The position numbers and the translations under genes were made by a program. The notes below the pieces were generated by a model. The model was not told the origin of the DNA. It saw only the letters and a list, made by a program, of their open reading frames with translations, and did not search any database. A DNA stretch of 64,000 bases from an uncultured Lachnospiraceae bacterium (GTDB taxonomy: Bacteria; Bacillota; Clostridia; Lachnospirales; Lachnospiraceae): assembly GCA_947173495.1 (NCBI GenBank), contig CAMWFQ010000013.1, positions 1-64,000 on the forward strand, written 5' to 3'. Numbering within the stretch: position 1 is the stretch's first letter; each line of letters opens with the position of its first letter. Of the stretch, positions 43,007 to 52,050 are shown one piece after another.

Positions 43007-43816
43007 ATGAACAGAGATTTCATGAAAGAGAAAAAGAGGATCGTTGTGAAGATCGGTACTACGACGATCACCCATGTGGATACAGGGCATTTAAACCTGC
43101 TTAAAATGGAGAAGCTGGCCAGAGTCCTGACGGATATCAGAAATCAGAACAGAGAGATCGTAATTGTTTCCTCAGGAGCCATTGGAGCCGGAAGAAAGGC
43201 TCTGGGCATCAAGGAAAAACCCCGCAGCCTTTCGGAAAAACAGGCGTGTGCAGCGGTAGGGCAGGCAAGACTTATGATGATCTATCAGAAGCTGTTTGCG
43301 GAATATAACCAGACTATTGCCCAGATTCTGATCACCAAAAGGACCATGACCAATGAGATCAGCAGACGAAATGCGCAAAATACATTCCGGGAGCTGCTTC
43401 ATATGGGCGTTATCCCCATTGTAAACGAAAATGACACGGTTTCCACTGATCAGATCCAGGATGAAAATTTCGGAGACAATGATACCCTTTCAGCGACGGT
43501 AGCCCAGATGGTGGGGGCGGATATGCTGATTCTTCTGTCCGATATCGATGGTCTTTATACAGACGATCCCCGGAGCAACCGGGAAGCGGAGTTCATCAGC
43601 TGCGTAGAGAAAGTGGGGGAACAGCTTGCGCAGCTTTCTTCCTGTGCCAAAGGCGCAGATACCACATTTGGCACAGGAGGAATGATCACCAAGCTGACAG
43701 CCGCCCATCTTGCCAATGCGGCGGGAATTGATATGGTCATCGCCAATGGGGCTGACGTGATCAATATCAGCAGAATCCTGGAGGGGAAAGAAGTGGGGAC
43801 GCTGTTTAAGGCGTAG
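43007..43816 (+). CDS. proB: Glutamate 5-kinase
   Basis: A 269-residue amino acid kinase without the C-terminal PUA domain, as in many Firmicutes. Features: RIVVKIGTTTIT, VSSGAIGAGRKALG, ACAAVGQARLM, PIVNENDTVSTDQI, FGDNDTLSATVA, LLSDIDGLYTDDPR and FGTGGMITKL. It phosphorylates glutamate in the first step of proline synthesis. proA does not follow. Start 43007 uses the GGAG supplied by leader repeat C; an internal ATG six codons on is also possible. Confidence 0.95.
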   Translation: MNRDFMKEKKRIVVKIGTTTITHVDTGHLNLLKMEKLARVLTDIRNQNREIVIVSSGAIGAGRKALGIKEKPRSLSEKQACAAVGQARLMMIYQKLFAEYNQTIAQILITKRTMTNEISRRNAQNTFRELLHMGVIPIVNENDTVSTDQIQDENFGDNDTLSATVAQMVGADMLILLSDIDGLYTDDPRSNREAEFISCVEKVGEQLAQLSSCAKGADTTFGTGGMITKLTAAHLANAAGIDMVIANGADVINISRILEGKEVGTLFKA

Positions 43817-43873
43817 GCATGCGCGGGGACAGACAGAACGCAATGCAGTATTTGGGAATTTCTGACGCAGCCG

Positions 43874-45115
43874 TCAGAAAAGCCTGTGTATGAACAGTCC
43901 GCTTCGCAGCTTTGGCTCGAACCAGGTGGATTTGGGCGGCATTAAAAGCCCTGCGTCGGCCACGGAGAGCAGCTCCGGGACAGAAGTGGCGTACAGAGAA
44001 AATGCGGCGCTCATATCTTCCGATACCCGGCGCTCAAGTTCCTGAAGTCCCCGGATACCTCCCACGAAATCGATCCTGTTGTCTGTCCGTGGGTCTGTGA
44101 TATTTAAAACAGGCGCAAGCAGATGATCCTGCAGCACGGATACGTCCAGCCCTTTTACCGGATCAGAGGAGAGAAGCGCATCGGTCGCTCTCAGAAGATA
44201 CCACTCATCTGGCAGATACAGTCCGAAGGACCCCTTTTCGGCAGGAGCCACAGGCAGGCTTCCTTTGGCTTCCACAAAAAATCCGGCATGTTCTATCGCC
44301 TTCAGAAACTCTTTGGGAGAGAGGCCGTTTAAGTCTCTGACAACTCTGTTGTAAGGCAGAATGGCAAGCTGGTCATCGGGAAACAACACCGAGAGAAAGC
44401 GGTTGAACTCTTCCCTGCCGGTATAGCCGGGATGCTCCCTGCGGCGCTTTAAGCCCACCTTTACGGCAGAGGCGCAGCGGTGATGGCCGTCGGCTATGTA
44501 GGTACAGGGAATCTGTTCAAAAAGAGCCTGCAGCCGGAGGATGGTTTCTGTCTCTGAAATACGCCATACCCGGTGGGCAATCTGATCCCGGGAGACAAAA
44601 TCGTACAGTGGCGCCTGCCGTTTGGCCGTGTCCACAAGAACATTGATCTCCTGCTTTGAGCGGTATGCCAGAAAAATAGGGCCGGTATGAGCATCTGTGA
44701 CATCCACATGACGGATACGGTCGAGCTCTTTGTCTTCCCGTGTGTTTTCATGCTTTCTGATCAGCTGATTCTGGTAATCGTCTATGGAGGAGCAGGCGAC
44801 AATTCCGGTCTGAGACCGCCCGTTCATCGTCAGCTCATAAATATAATAGCATGGCATTTCTTCTATAATAAAAATGCCATCGGCGATCCAGGCATCTAAA
44901 AGAGACCTTGCCTTGGCATATACCCTGGAATCGTAAGTGTCAATCTCATCGGGAAACTGGGTCTCCGCCCGGTCGATCTTTAAAAAAGAGAGCGGCTCTT
45001 TTATGACTTCAGCCACTGCCTCCCGGCGGTTATATACATCATAGGGCAGGGCGGCCACCCTCTCTGCCAGGGCGGGAACGGGCCTGATGCCCTGAAAAGG
45101 GGTTACTTTTGGCAT
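43874..45115 (-). CDS. DUF1015 family protein (SerK-like)
   Basis: A 413-residue protein. The start at 45115 follows GGAGGAA. Recognisable blocks: PFQGIRPVPALAERVAALPYDV, DRIRHVDVTDAHTGPIFLAYRS, YIADGHHRCASAVKVG, FLSVLFPDDQLAILPYNRVVRD and GGIRGLQELERR. DUF1015 includes a free serine kinase (SerK) in archaea. The YIADGHHR motif fits a ParB/sulfiredoxin-type kinase fold. Clostridial members often sit by serA/serC, but those genes are not in view. Confidence 0.85.
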   Translation of the reverse strand: MPKVTPFQGIRPVPALAERVAALPYDVYNRREAVAEVIKEPLSFLKIDRAETQFPDEIDTYDSRVYAKARSLLDAWIADGIFIIEEMPCYYIYELTMNGRSQTGIVACSSIDDYQNQLIRKHENTREDKELDRIRHVDVTDAHTGPIFLAYRSKQEINVLVDTAKRQAPLYDFVSRDQIAHRVWRISETETILRLQALFEQIPCTYIADGHHRCASAVKVGLKRRREHPGYTGREEFNRFLSVLFPDDQLAILPYNRVVRDLNGLSPKEFLKAIEHAGFFVEAKGSLPVAPAEKGSFGLYLPDEWYLLRATDALLSSDPVKGLDVSVLQDHLLAPVLNITDPRTDNRIDFVGGIRGLQELERRVSEDMSAAFSLYATSVPELLSVADAGLLMPPKSTWFEPKLRSGLFIHRLF

Positions 45116-45310
45116 GAAATTTCCTCCGTGGTATGTTTTGTTTCATAGATTATATGCGATGGACGGCAGGAATGTCAAACAACAGTTGCAAACAACAGAT
45201 ATGGCAGATACGGCTAAGGAAAATTAATTAAAAAATCTGTTGACAAAGTGCAAGGTGTATTTTATAATATTAATTGCGTTGTGAGGAAGCAGACGGCAGG
45301 AGATGGTCAG

Positions 45311-45385
45311 CGGGGTGTGGCTCAGCTTGGCTAGAGCGCCTGGTTTGGGACCAGGAGGTCGCAGGTTCGAATCCTGTCACCCCGA
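45311..45385 (+). tRNA. tRNA-Pro (anticodon TGG)
   Basis: Acceptor CGGGGTG/CACCCCG, D-arm GCTC...GAGC, anticodon stem CCTGG/CCAGG with loop TTTGGGA (TGG), T-arm GCAGGTTCGAATCCTGT, discriminator A. No encoded CCA. Confidence 0.95.
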
Positions 45386-45407
45386 CGCTGCTTTTTAATA
45401 ATGACAT

Positions 45408-45478
45408 GCGGGTGTAGTTCAATGGTAGAACACCAGCCTTCCAAGCTGGACACGTGGGTTCGATTCCCATCACCCGCT
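45408..45478 (+). tRNA. tRNA-Gly (anticodon TCC)
   Basis: Acceptor GCGGGTG/CACCCGC, short D-arm GTTC...GAAC, anticodon stem CCAGC/GCTGG with loop CTTCCAA (TCC), T-arm GTGGGTTCGATTCCCAT, discriminator T. It is 22 bases downstream of tRNA-Pro, so they are co-transcribed. Confidence 0.95.
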
Positions 45479-45479
45479 T

Positions 45480-45560
45480 CTTTTTATGCGCAGGGGCGCA
45501 CAGATGAAATTGCTGCTTGCGCAGCGTGCGCCACGCGCGTGCAGGGAGAAAGTCTTCCCC
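45480..45560 (+). repeat. Bulged-stem structured repeat, locus 6
   Basis: Begins two bases after tRNA-Gly with CTTTTTATGCGCAGG. Outer stem GGCGCAC (45495-45501) with GTGCGCC (45526-45532), bulge AGATGAAATT (45502-45511), inner stem GCTGC/GCAGC around TTGC. A CGCGCG-like linker and a weak GGGAG...TTCCC hairpin follow. Confidence 0.75.
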
Positions 45561-45573
45561 GTTTAATTATGTT

Positions 45574-45605
45574 AAAAAGAGCATGTCGTTTCCGGCATGC
45601 TCTTT
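45574..45605. terminator. Bidirectional terminator between the tRNAs and carD-like gene
   Basis: Perfect 10-bp stem AAAGAGCATG/CATGCTCTTT with A-rich and T-rich flanks, placed between convergent units. Confidence 0.8.
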
Positions 45606-45718
45606 TGATGCTCCGGGCCATGAACCGTGACAGGCCATCCCCGCCCGATTCAGATTCCCTTATTGTTTCATTGAATTTTCGGCAGTTTTGTAGTAAACTT
45701 GAAAATAAGGATATTACT

Positions 45719-46234
45719 TTAAGCTTCAGTAGGACTGGTATTGAAACGGGAGGCAATATAGGATTTCACCTCATCCCTTGTTTTATCAAGGGCGATGGCC
45801 AGTTCCCCGCAAAGAGAGGTCTCGGCGAGGTTAAAGTAACGGCTGTCAAGGGCAGTCACCTTATAACCTTTCATGATTCTCTTTTCTTTTCGAAGATAAA
45901 TGGTTTTGATGAGCATGACCCAGGCTTTACTGTTGTTGGACCGCATATATTCCTTGTAGGTTTTTTCCAGTGTTTTTTCATCGGAAATAGGAATAAGAGG
46001 AATATCAGGAATGGAGCTGATCAGATTGTCAGCTTCCTCTCTGGACAGAGCAGGGCGTAGAAGCGTATCTGCTGTGTCAACAGGAGTGTAAACCGTACTT
46101 CCGGACGTATATACAGGCTTTAAGAGATAGTAGATTCTTTTTTTGTCAACGCCGGGAATATTCAGCGTGGTGATATCCTGTACGCTGCATATTCCATTAT
46201 TACCATAAATTACGTAATCTCCTTTTTCATACAT
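45719..46234 (-). CDS. CarD-family RNA polymerase-binding regulator
   Basis: A 171-residue protein starting at 46234 after GGAAGGAGG. The N-terminal CarD/TRCF RNAP-interacting domain is visible: MYEKGDYVIYGNNGICSVQDI and YYLLKPVYTSGSTVYTPVD. The C-terminal half (about 80-171) is helical, with WVMLIKTIYLRKEKRI. CarD proteins bind the beta subunit and stabilise promoter complexes, for example at rRNA promoters. It stands alone, divergent from the phosphatase operon. Confidence 0.9.
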   Translation of the reverse strand: MYEKGDYVIYGNNGICSVQDITTLNIPGVDKKRIYYLLKPVYTSGSTVYTPVDTADTLLRPALSREEADNLISSIPDIPLIPISDEKTLEKTYKEYMRSNNSKAWVMLIKTIYLRKEKRIMKGYKVTALDSRYFNLAETSLCGELAIALDKTRDEVKSYIASRFNTSPTEA

Positions 46235-46475
46235 ATTGAAACCTCCTTCCAGGCAGGGATCTGTAAATAATTTTACTATTTCTAATTGTTGTTGACAGTT
46301 CCAGAGTTATGTATACCAGTATACCAAAATTTTGAGGAAAATGTTAGTAAAAAATTGAAAATAGTTATGATTTTGGTAGAAATGTGCAAGAAACCTGCCA
46401 TATTTATTGTTCAAAATGACTAAGATATTTGAAAAAATCTGACTGGAAGGATACCCACACAGAAATGGAGAGACA

Positions 46476-47084
46476 ATGAAGCTTTATTTGGTCAGACACG
46501 GCGAAACAGACTGGAATACCCTGAGCAGAATCCAGGGGAATACAGACACGGTATTGAATGAAAAAGGCAGGCAGCAGGCGGCGGAGCTTGCCGATAAACT
46601 AAAAGAGGGGTATCAGATCAGGAGAATCTATACCAGCGACAGAAGGCGGGCGAGGGATACGGCCGGTATCATTGGAGAACGGCTGGGAATTATGCCGAAG
46701 GTGGAGAAGGGGCTGGAGGAAATTAATTTCGGCAGATGGGAGGGGTGTACCTGGCAGCAGGTGAAAGAAAAATTCCCGGAGGAATATCAAATCTGGCACC
46801 GTAACCGCCGGTATCATGTTCCGCCCTCAGGGGAATCCTATCAGCAGCTTCTGGAGCGTCTTTTACCCACAATAGATGATATTATAAATGAAAATGAACA
46901 GGAGGAAGAGGATCTGTTGGTAGTGACGCACAGCGCTGTGATCATGACGCTGATGTCCTATCTTTATGATACGCCTTTCGAAGATATGGCGAAGAACTAC
47001 AGAACCGGTAATACGGGGATCGTGGAGCTGGATCAGAAACTATTTTATCAGAGATATCAGGAAATGATGAAGGAGAATAAGTGA
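46476..47084 (+). CDS. Histidine phosphatase family protein (phosphoglycerate mutase/CobC-like)
   Basis: A 202-residue enzyme. The catalytic LVRHGETDWN holds the phospho-accepting His8. Arg in YTSDRRRARDTA, Glu in GLEEINFGRWEG and the second His in VVTHSAVI complete the site. The family ranges from phosphoglycerate mutases to broad phosphatases and alpha-ribazole phosphatase. The substrate is unclear. It begins a three-gene operon with a ROK kinase and a ribosomal GTPase. Confidence 0.92.
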   Translation: MKLYLVRHGETDWNTLSRIQGNTDTVLNEKGRQQAAELADKLKEGYQIRRIYTSDRRRARDTAGIIGERLGIMPKVEKGLEEINFGRWEGCTWQQVKEKFPEEYQIWHRNRRYHVPPSGESYQQLLERLLPTIDDIINENEQEEEDLLVVTHSAVIMTLMSYLYDTPFEDMAKNYRTGNTGIVELDQKLFYQRYQEMMKENK

Positions 47085-47085
47085 G

Positions 47086-47973
47086 ATGAAACTGGGTGCA
47101 CTTGAAGCAGGCGGTACAAAAATGGTATGCGCTGTTGGAGATGAAACAGGAAAGATTTTGGAGCAGATTTCGATACCGACCGAAACGCCGGAGATTACGG
47201 TACCGAAAATGATTGCATATTTTCGGAAGGCGGGGATTGAAGGACTGGGAATCGGATGCTTTGGTCCCATAGACCCGGACCCGGCATCGGAGACATATGG
47301 ATACATTACCAGTACTCCCAAGCTTGCATGGCAGAATTATAATATAGCCGGCGCTTTCAGGGAGGCTCTCTGCTGCCCGGTGGGGTTTGATACGGATGTA
47401 AACGGTTCTGTACTGGGGGAAGTTACCTTTGGCCAGGCAAAGGGAAAAAACTGTGTAATCTATGTTACTATTGGAACCGGCGTGGGGGCAGGAGTCTATA
47501 TAGAAGGCAGACTTCTGCATGGAATGCTTCATCCTGAGGCAGGACATGTGCTGATCCAGAAACGATCCGATGATCCTTATGGGGGGAAATGTCCCTACCA
47601 TAAAAACTGCCTGGAGGGTCTTGCCGCAGGACCGGCGATTGAAGCGCGCTGGGGACAGAAAGCGGTAGATTTAAAAGACAGGGAGGAGGTCTGGGATCTG
47701 GAGGCATGGTATATTGCCCAGGCGCTCAGCGGATATATTTTAACGCTGTCGCCGCAGATGATTATTCTGGGGGGAGGGGTGATGCACCAGGAGCAGCTGT
47801 TCCCGAAAATCCGCACTTATGTGAAGGAGATGCTGAACGGTTATATCAAGACAAGTCAGATGGACCATATGGAGAGTTACATTGTGCCAGCGAGCCTGAA
47901 GGATGATCAGGGGATTATGGGGGCGCTGGAGCTTGGCAGAAGAGCGGTTGCAGAAAGCAGGAACCAGGCATGA
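47086..47973 (+). CDS. ROK-family sugar kinase (fructokinase-like)
   Basis: A 295-residue kinase starting one base after the previous stop. Motifs: LGALEAGGTKMVCAV (phosphate 1), GIGCFGPID, DTDVNGSVLGE (catalytic Asp), YVTIGTGVGAG (phosphate 2) and a zinc motif with HPEAGH and GKCPYHKNCLEG. The layout matches Bacillus-type fructokinase (GmuE/ScrK). It phosphorylates a hexose, probably fructose. Its last four bases overlap the next start (ATGA). Confidence 0.9.
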   Translation: MKLGALEAGGTKMVCAVGDETGKILEQISIPTETPEITVPKMIAYFRKAGIEGLGIGCFGPIDPDPASETYGYITSTPKLAWQNYNIAGAFREALCCPVGFDTDVNGSVLGEVTFGQAKGKNCVIYVTIGTGVGAGVYIEGRLLHGMLHPEAGHVLIQKRSDDPYGGKCPYHKNCLEGLAAGPAIEARWGQKAVDLKDREEVWDLEAWYIAQALSGYILTLSPQMIILGGGVMHQEQLFPKIRTYVKEMLNGYIKTSQMDHMESYIVPASLKDDQGIMGALELGRRAVAESRNQA

Positions 47974-50798
47974 AGCAGCTTGTGGCGGGAATAGTGGCCC
48001 ATGTGGATGCCGGTAAGACAACGCTGTCGGAAGCAATGCTCTATGAGAGTGGCAGTATCCGTAAGCTGGGCAGAGTGGACAGGAAGGACGCGTTTCTGGA
48101 TCACTATGCCCAGGAGAGGGCGCGGGGAATTACGATTTTTTCCAAACAGGCCCGTATTTTGCATGGGGATACGGAGATTACACTGCTTGATACGCCTGGA
48201 CACGTAGATTTTTCGGCGGAGATGGAGAGGACCCTGTGGGTGCTGGATGCCGCAGTTCTGGTTATCAGTGCAAGCGCCGGGATACAGGGACATACCCGGA
48301 CTTTGTGGAAGCTGCTGAAGAGCTGTGGGATTCCTGTTTTCATTTTTGTAAATAAGATGGATCAGCCGGATACCGACAGGGAAGCGATTCTGGAGAGTCT
48401 GAAGGCCGGACTGAGCGAATACTGCATTGATTTTACCTGCCAGGAATCGGAGGCCTTTTATGAAAACATTGCATGCAGCGATGAAACGGTGCTGGATGCG
48501 TTTTTGGATACCGGAAAAATCACAACAGAACAGATACAGAGACTGACAGGGGAAAGAAAAATCTTTCCCTGCTTTTTTGGTTCCGCGCTGAAGTTGTCCG
48601 GAGTGGAGGAGCTGCTGGATGGCCTCACAGTCTATACAGGACAAAGGAAGTATCCCGAGACATTCGGCGCAAGAATTTTTAAAATCACCCGGGATGATCA
48701 GAAAAACCGTCTGACTCATATGAAGATTACGGGCGGCAGGCTCAGAGCGAGGGAAATACTTTCTGTAGAAGGACAGTGGGAGGAAAAGGTTAATCAGATC
48801 AGAGTATATTCGGGAGAAAAATATGAGACTCTGCCGGAAGCAGGCGCCGGCAGGATCTGTGCGGTCACCGGGCTGACCAGGACCCGGGCGGGGGAAAGAC
48901 TGGGGTTTGAGGCAGAGTCCGGTCAGGTGTACAGGAAAAAGACCGGGGAAGGACAACCGGACGGTCTGCCCGGAAGCCGGATGTCTCTGCTTTCTCCTGT
49001 CTTATCCTATCGTGTAATTCTGCCCGATGAATGCGACCCGGCTCTTATGCTTCCGAAGCTCAGGCAGCTGGAAGAGGAAGATCCTCAGCTTCATATTGTA
49101 TGGGAGGGAAAGAGCCGGGAAATTCATGCGCAGCTTATGGGGAAGGTGCAGATGGAAGTGCTGGGAGAGCTGATCCGGGAGAGATTCGGGGTTAGTGTCT
49201 CGTTTGGGCAGGGGAGCATTGTTTACAGAGAAACCATTGCAGACAGGGTGGAAGGAGTAGGACATTTCGAACCCCTGCGCCACTACGCGGAGGTGCATCT
49301 TCTGCTGGAGCCGGGCGAAGAGGGGAGCGGTCTGCAGATTACTTCTGACTGCAGTGTGGATGAGCTGGATCTGAACTGGCAGAGGCTGATCCTGACCCAC
49401 TTGGAAGAAAAAGAGCATCAGGGAGTACTGACAGGAGCCGGTATCACAGATATGAAGATTACATTGAAATCGGGCCGGGCTCATTTAAAGCATACGGAAG
49501 GGGGAGATTTCAGGCAGGCAACCTACCGTGCGCTGCGCCAGGGACTGATGCAGGCAAAAAGTATTCTTCTGGAGCCCTGGTATGAGTTTCGTCTGGAGGT
49601 GCCATTGCAGACAGTGGGCCGCGCCATGGCGGATCTGGATAAAATGCAGGGAAGCTTTACGCTGGAACAGAGAGATGAGAGCGCAGTATTGAAAGGGACT
49701 GTCCCTGTGGCAGCGATGCAGGATTACCCCGGGGAGGTGGCAGCCTACACCAAAGGACTGGGACAGCTCTGGCTGGGGGTGAAGGGATATTACCCCTGCC
49801 ATAACACAGAAGAGGTGCTGGAAGAGACAGGATATGATCCTCTGCGGGATGCGGAAAATCCTGCGGGCTCTATCTTCTGCTCCCACGGAGCGGGATTTTA
49901 TGTGGAGTGGGACCAGGTGGCGGATTATATGCATCTGGAAAGCTGCCTGAAGGAGACGGGACAGAGCGGAGAAAGCCTGGACGTGAGCTTGAACGAGACG
50001 GGTAGAGCAGGAGCGCTGACAGTAAATGCCGGAAGGCGTATCAGAGAAAAAGAGCAGGAAGCGGCCGGGGATACGTGGATCGGGACAGAAGAGGTGGATG
50101 AGATTTTAAGCCGGGCCGTTCATGCCAACAAAAAGCAGGACAGAGCGGAACGCAGAGGCTGGCAAAAGCCCCGGAGGGAAGGGGAGAAGGAATGGTCCTG
50201 TAAGACAGAGCCGGACGGCAGGAAGGCAGGAAGATCTGTTCCGCTGAAAGAGAGCTATCTTCTGGTGGACGGATATAATGTGATTTTTGCATGGGAGGAG
50301 CTGAAAGAACTGGCGGAGCGGAATCTGGATGGGGCCAGAGGAGCGCTTCTGGATCTTCTCTGTAATTATCAGGCGTTAAAGGGCTGCAGTGTCATTGCCG
50401 TTTTTGACGCTTACCGTCTTGCGGGCCATGCAACGGAAGTACTGGATTATCACAACATTCATGTAGTGTTTACAAGGGAAGCGGAAACGGCGGATCAATA
50501 TATTGAGAAGTTTGCCCATGAAAACAGTCATAAGTATGATGTCATAGTAGCCACATCAGACGGTCTTGAGCAGATTATTATTGTGGGAGAAGGCTGCAGA
50601 CTGCTCTCATCACGGGAACTGAAGGAGGAAATTGAGCAGATTTGTACCCGCAGTGTACAGGATTTCAGGCAGGCGCATCCAGGAGAGAGGCTTTTTATGG
50701 AAGGCGTCTTATCTCAGGGGGCCGTAGAGGAGATAGAGTGGTTCAGGGATCATTATGAGCAGGAAGAGCAGGCCGGCGGCAGAGAATCCGGCATTTAA
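47970..50798 (+). CDS. TetM/EF-G-like ribosomal GTPase fused to a YacP/Rae1-type NYN nuclease domain
   Basis: A 942-residue fusion. Residues 1-about 640 match ribosomal protection GTPases: G1 AHVDAGKTT (10-18), G2 RGIT, G3 DTPGHVDF, G4 NKMD (about 129), then domains II, III, IV and V (VEGVGHFEPLRHYAEVHL, GSFTLEQRDESAV). A charged linker follows. Residues about 763-920 match YacP/Rae1: LLVDGYNVIFAWEEL, VIAVFDAYR, VVFTREAETADQYIEK and VATSDGLEQIIIVG, with the acidic residues of the NYN active site. Rae1 cuts mRNA in the ribosomal A site; the GTPase part would bind next to that site. Tetracycline resistance is possible, but a ribosome-rescue or quality-control role is equally plausible. Confidence 0.85.
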   Translation: MKQLVAGIVAHVDAGKTTLSEAMLYESGSIRKLGRVDRKDAFLDHYAQERARGITIFSKQARILHGDTEITLLDTPGHVDFSAEMERTLWVLDAAVLVISASAGIQGHTRTLWKLLKSCGIPVFIFVNKMDQPDTDREAILESLKAGLSEYCIDFTCQESEAFYENIACSDETVLDAFLDTGKITTEQIQRLTGERKIFPCFFGSALKLSGVEELLDGLTVYTGQRKYPETFGARIFKITRDDQKNRLTHMKITGGRLRAREILSVEGQWEEKVNQIRVYSGEKYETLPEAGAGRICAVTGLTRTRAGERLGFEAESGQVYRKKTGEGQPDGLPGSRMSLLSPVLSYRVILPDECDPALMLPKLRQLEEEDPQLHIVWEGKSREIHAQLMGKVQMEVLGELIRERFGVSVSFGQGSIVYRETIADRVEGVGHFEPLRHYAEVHLLLEPGEEGSGLQITSDCSVDELDLNWQRLILTHLEEKEHQGVLTGAGITDMKITLKSGRAHLKHTEGGDFRQATYRALRQGLMQAKSILLEPWYEFRLEVPLQTVGRAMADLDKMQGSFTLEQRDESAVLKGTVPVAAMQDYPGEVAAYTKGLGQLWLGVKGYYPCHNTEEVLEETGYDPLRDAENPAGSIFCSHGAGFYVEWDQVADYMHLESCLKETGQSGESLDVSLNETGRAGALTVNAGRRIREKEQEAAGDTWIGTEEVDEILSRAVHANKKQDRAERRGWQKPRREGEKEWSCKTEPDGRKAGRSVPLKESYLLVDGYNVIFAWEELKELAERNLDGARGALLDLLCNYQALKGCSVIAVFDAYRLAGHATEVLDYHNIHVVFTREAETADQYIEKFAHENSHKYDVIVATSDGLEQIIIVGEGCRLLSSRELKEEIEQICTRSVQDFRQAHPGERLFMEGVLSQGAVEEIEWFRDHYEQEEQAGGRESGI

Positions 50799-51925
50799 AA
50801 GCGGGAAAAAACAGGAAGCAGTCTGCGCAGCATGGAGCCGGCTTTGCGCTGAAGCCAGGCGATCCCCAGAGAGAGGCCGATTCCCACAAACAGATAAATC
50901 CATTTGCTGGCTTCCGACCCGCCGATAAGATAGACAAAGCCGATCTCGCTAAAGAACATTTCACGGTCGAATTCGCGGCAGAAAGGGGTATACAGGCTGC
51001 AAAGATAGAAAAAGCTCTTTACCAGCATGAAGCCGGCAATGTGATGCATCATGATAGAGTAGGTATTCCTTCCGATGTAGGTCATCTTGTCCGACAGATA
51101 GGGAATTTTGCTCATAATCCGTGCCACTCTGAGCCAGAAAGCGATTCCGGTTATTACGGTCAGATAGGGAACCAGGGGGCCGTTGGCAAAGCTGCTGACC
51201 CATACGGCGCTGAAATTCAGTCCGGCGCATAGAATGGTGATCAGAATCTGGATGCCCATAACGATCAGAAAATAGGGACCGTCTGTCATCCGGTCATAAG
51301 GCTCCAGCCTGGTACGATAAATTCTTCCCATCTGAAATCCCGGCATCATAAACAGGAGTCTTCCCGGAAGCTTATACCATCCCCATACGTGTCCTGTGGC
51401 GGCAAGCCAGACGGTGAGAACCCCTGCCAGCAGACAGCCGAAGAAGATCAGCCACTCAAAATCCAGCTTAAAAAGAGAGAGTATTTTGCGCATCAGCACA
51501 TTCAGAACCTCCAGCATGAAAAGAACCGGGACAAACCAGGCCGGAAAATTATACATAAACTGATGCCCATCCAGAAAGGGCGAGAGGAAAAGGGTCTTGA
51601 GGGAGAGCGATTCTCCTATGGAAAATCCTGCTCCATGAAGCAGCTCGGCGAGTACTCCATAAAAAAGGTTCCAGGCAAAATACGGAAGGAGAAGGGTGAA
51701 GCATTTTCCCATCAGGTATCCGCCGATCCGCTCCTGAGATTCCTCCTTATAGAAATAGCCGGATACAAACAGAAAAATAAATACATGAAAGGAATAGTAG
51801 GGGAATAATTCTCCCAGATCAAAAAGGTTATATCCCAGATGGCCTGCTGCAACAAAAATAATCCCAATGGCGGATAAAATGCGCAGCTCTCTGTTTTCCC
51901 TGAAGAGGGCAGTGTTCTTTTCCAT
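50795..51925 (-). CDS. Acyltransferase 3 family membrane protein
   Basis: A 376-residue protein with about ten membrane helices. N-terminal RELRILSAIGIIFVAAGHLGYN holds the family His; FHVFIFLFVSGYFY follows, as in O-acyltransferases that modify wall polymers, exopolysaccharides or lipids. The target is unknown. It converges with the GTPase gene and overlaps it by four bases at the stops. The start at 51925 follows AAAGGTGA. Confidence 0.87.
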   Translation of the reverse strand: MEKNTALFRENRELRILSAIGIIFVAAGHLGYNLFDLGELFPYYSFHVFIFLFVSGYFYKEESQERIGGYLMGKCFTLLLPYFAWNLFYGVLAELLHGAGFSIGESLSLKTLFLSPFLDGHQFMYNFPAWFVPVLFMLEVLNVLMRKILSLFKLDFEWLIFFGCLLAGVLTVWLAATGHVWGWYKLPGRLLFMMPGFQMGRIYRTRLEPYDRMTDGPYFLIVMGIQILITILCAGLNFSAVWVSSFANGPLVPYLTVITGIAFWLRVARIMSKIPYLSDKMTYIGRNTYSIMMHHIAGFMLVKSFFYLCSLYTPFCREFDREMFFSEIGFVYLIGGSEASKWIYLFVGIGLSLGIAWLQRKAGSMLRRLLPVFSRF

Positions 51926-52050
51926 AATGCTTCACCTTTGTATTTTTTATGTGACAGGAGTGATTTCGTCTGATTCTGTATAATCTTAAGCCTGTTTCCA
52001 GTATACAAAAAAATGTTGAACAATAAAAGCAAAAAAATTATAATAATGAT

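Noticed and set aside
45270-45473. Open frame on the minus strand reading GIEPTCPAWKAG and GFEPATSW
   Set aside because: It is antisense to the tRNA-Pro and tRNA-Gly genes. This is a well-known false protein produced by translating tRNA genes backwards.
47970-50798. Simple acquired tetracycline-resistance gene
   Set aside because: The sequence is TetM-like, but it has an extra nuclease domain and sits in an operon with metabolic genes, with no mobile resistance context. Resistance is possible but not supported as the main call.
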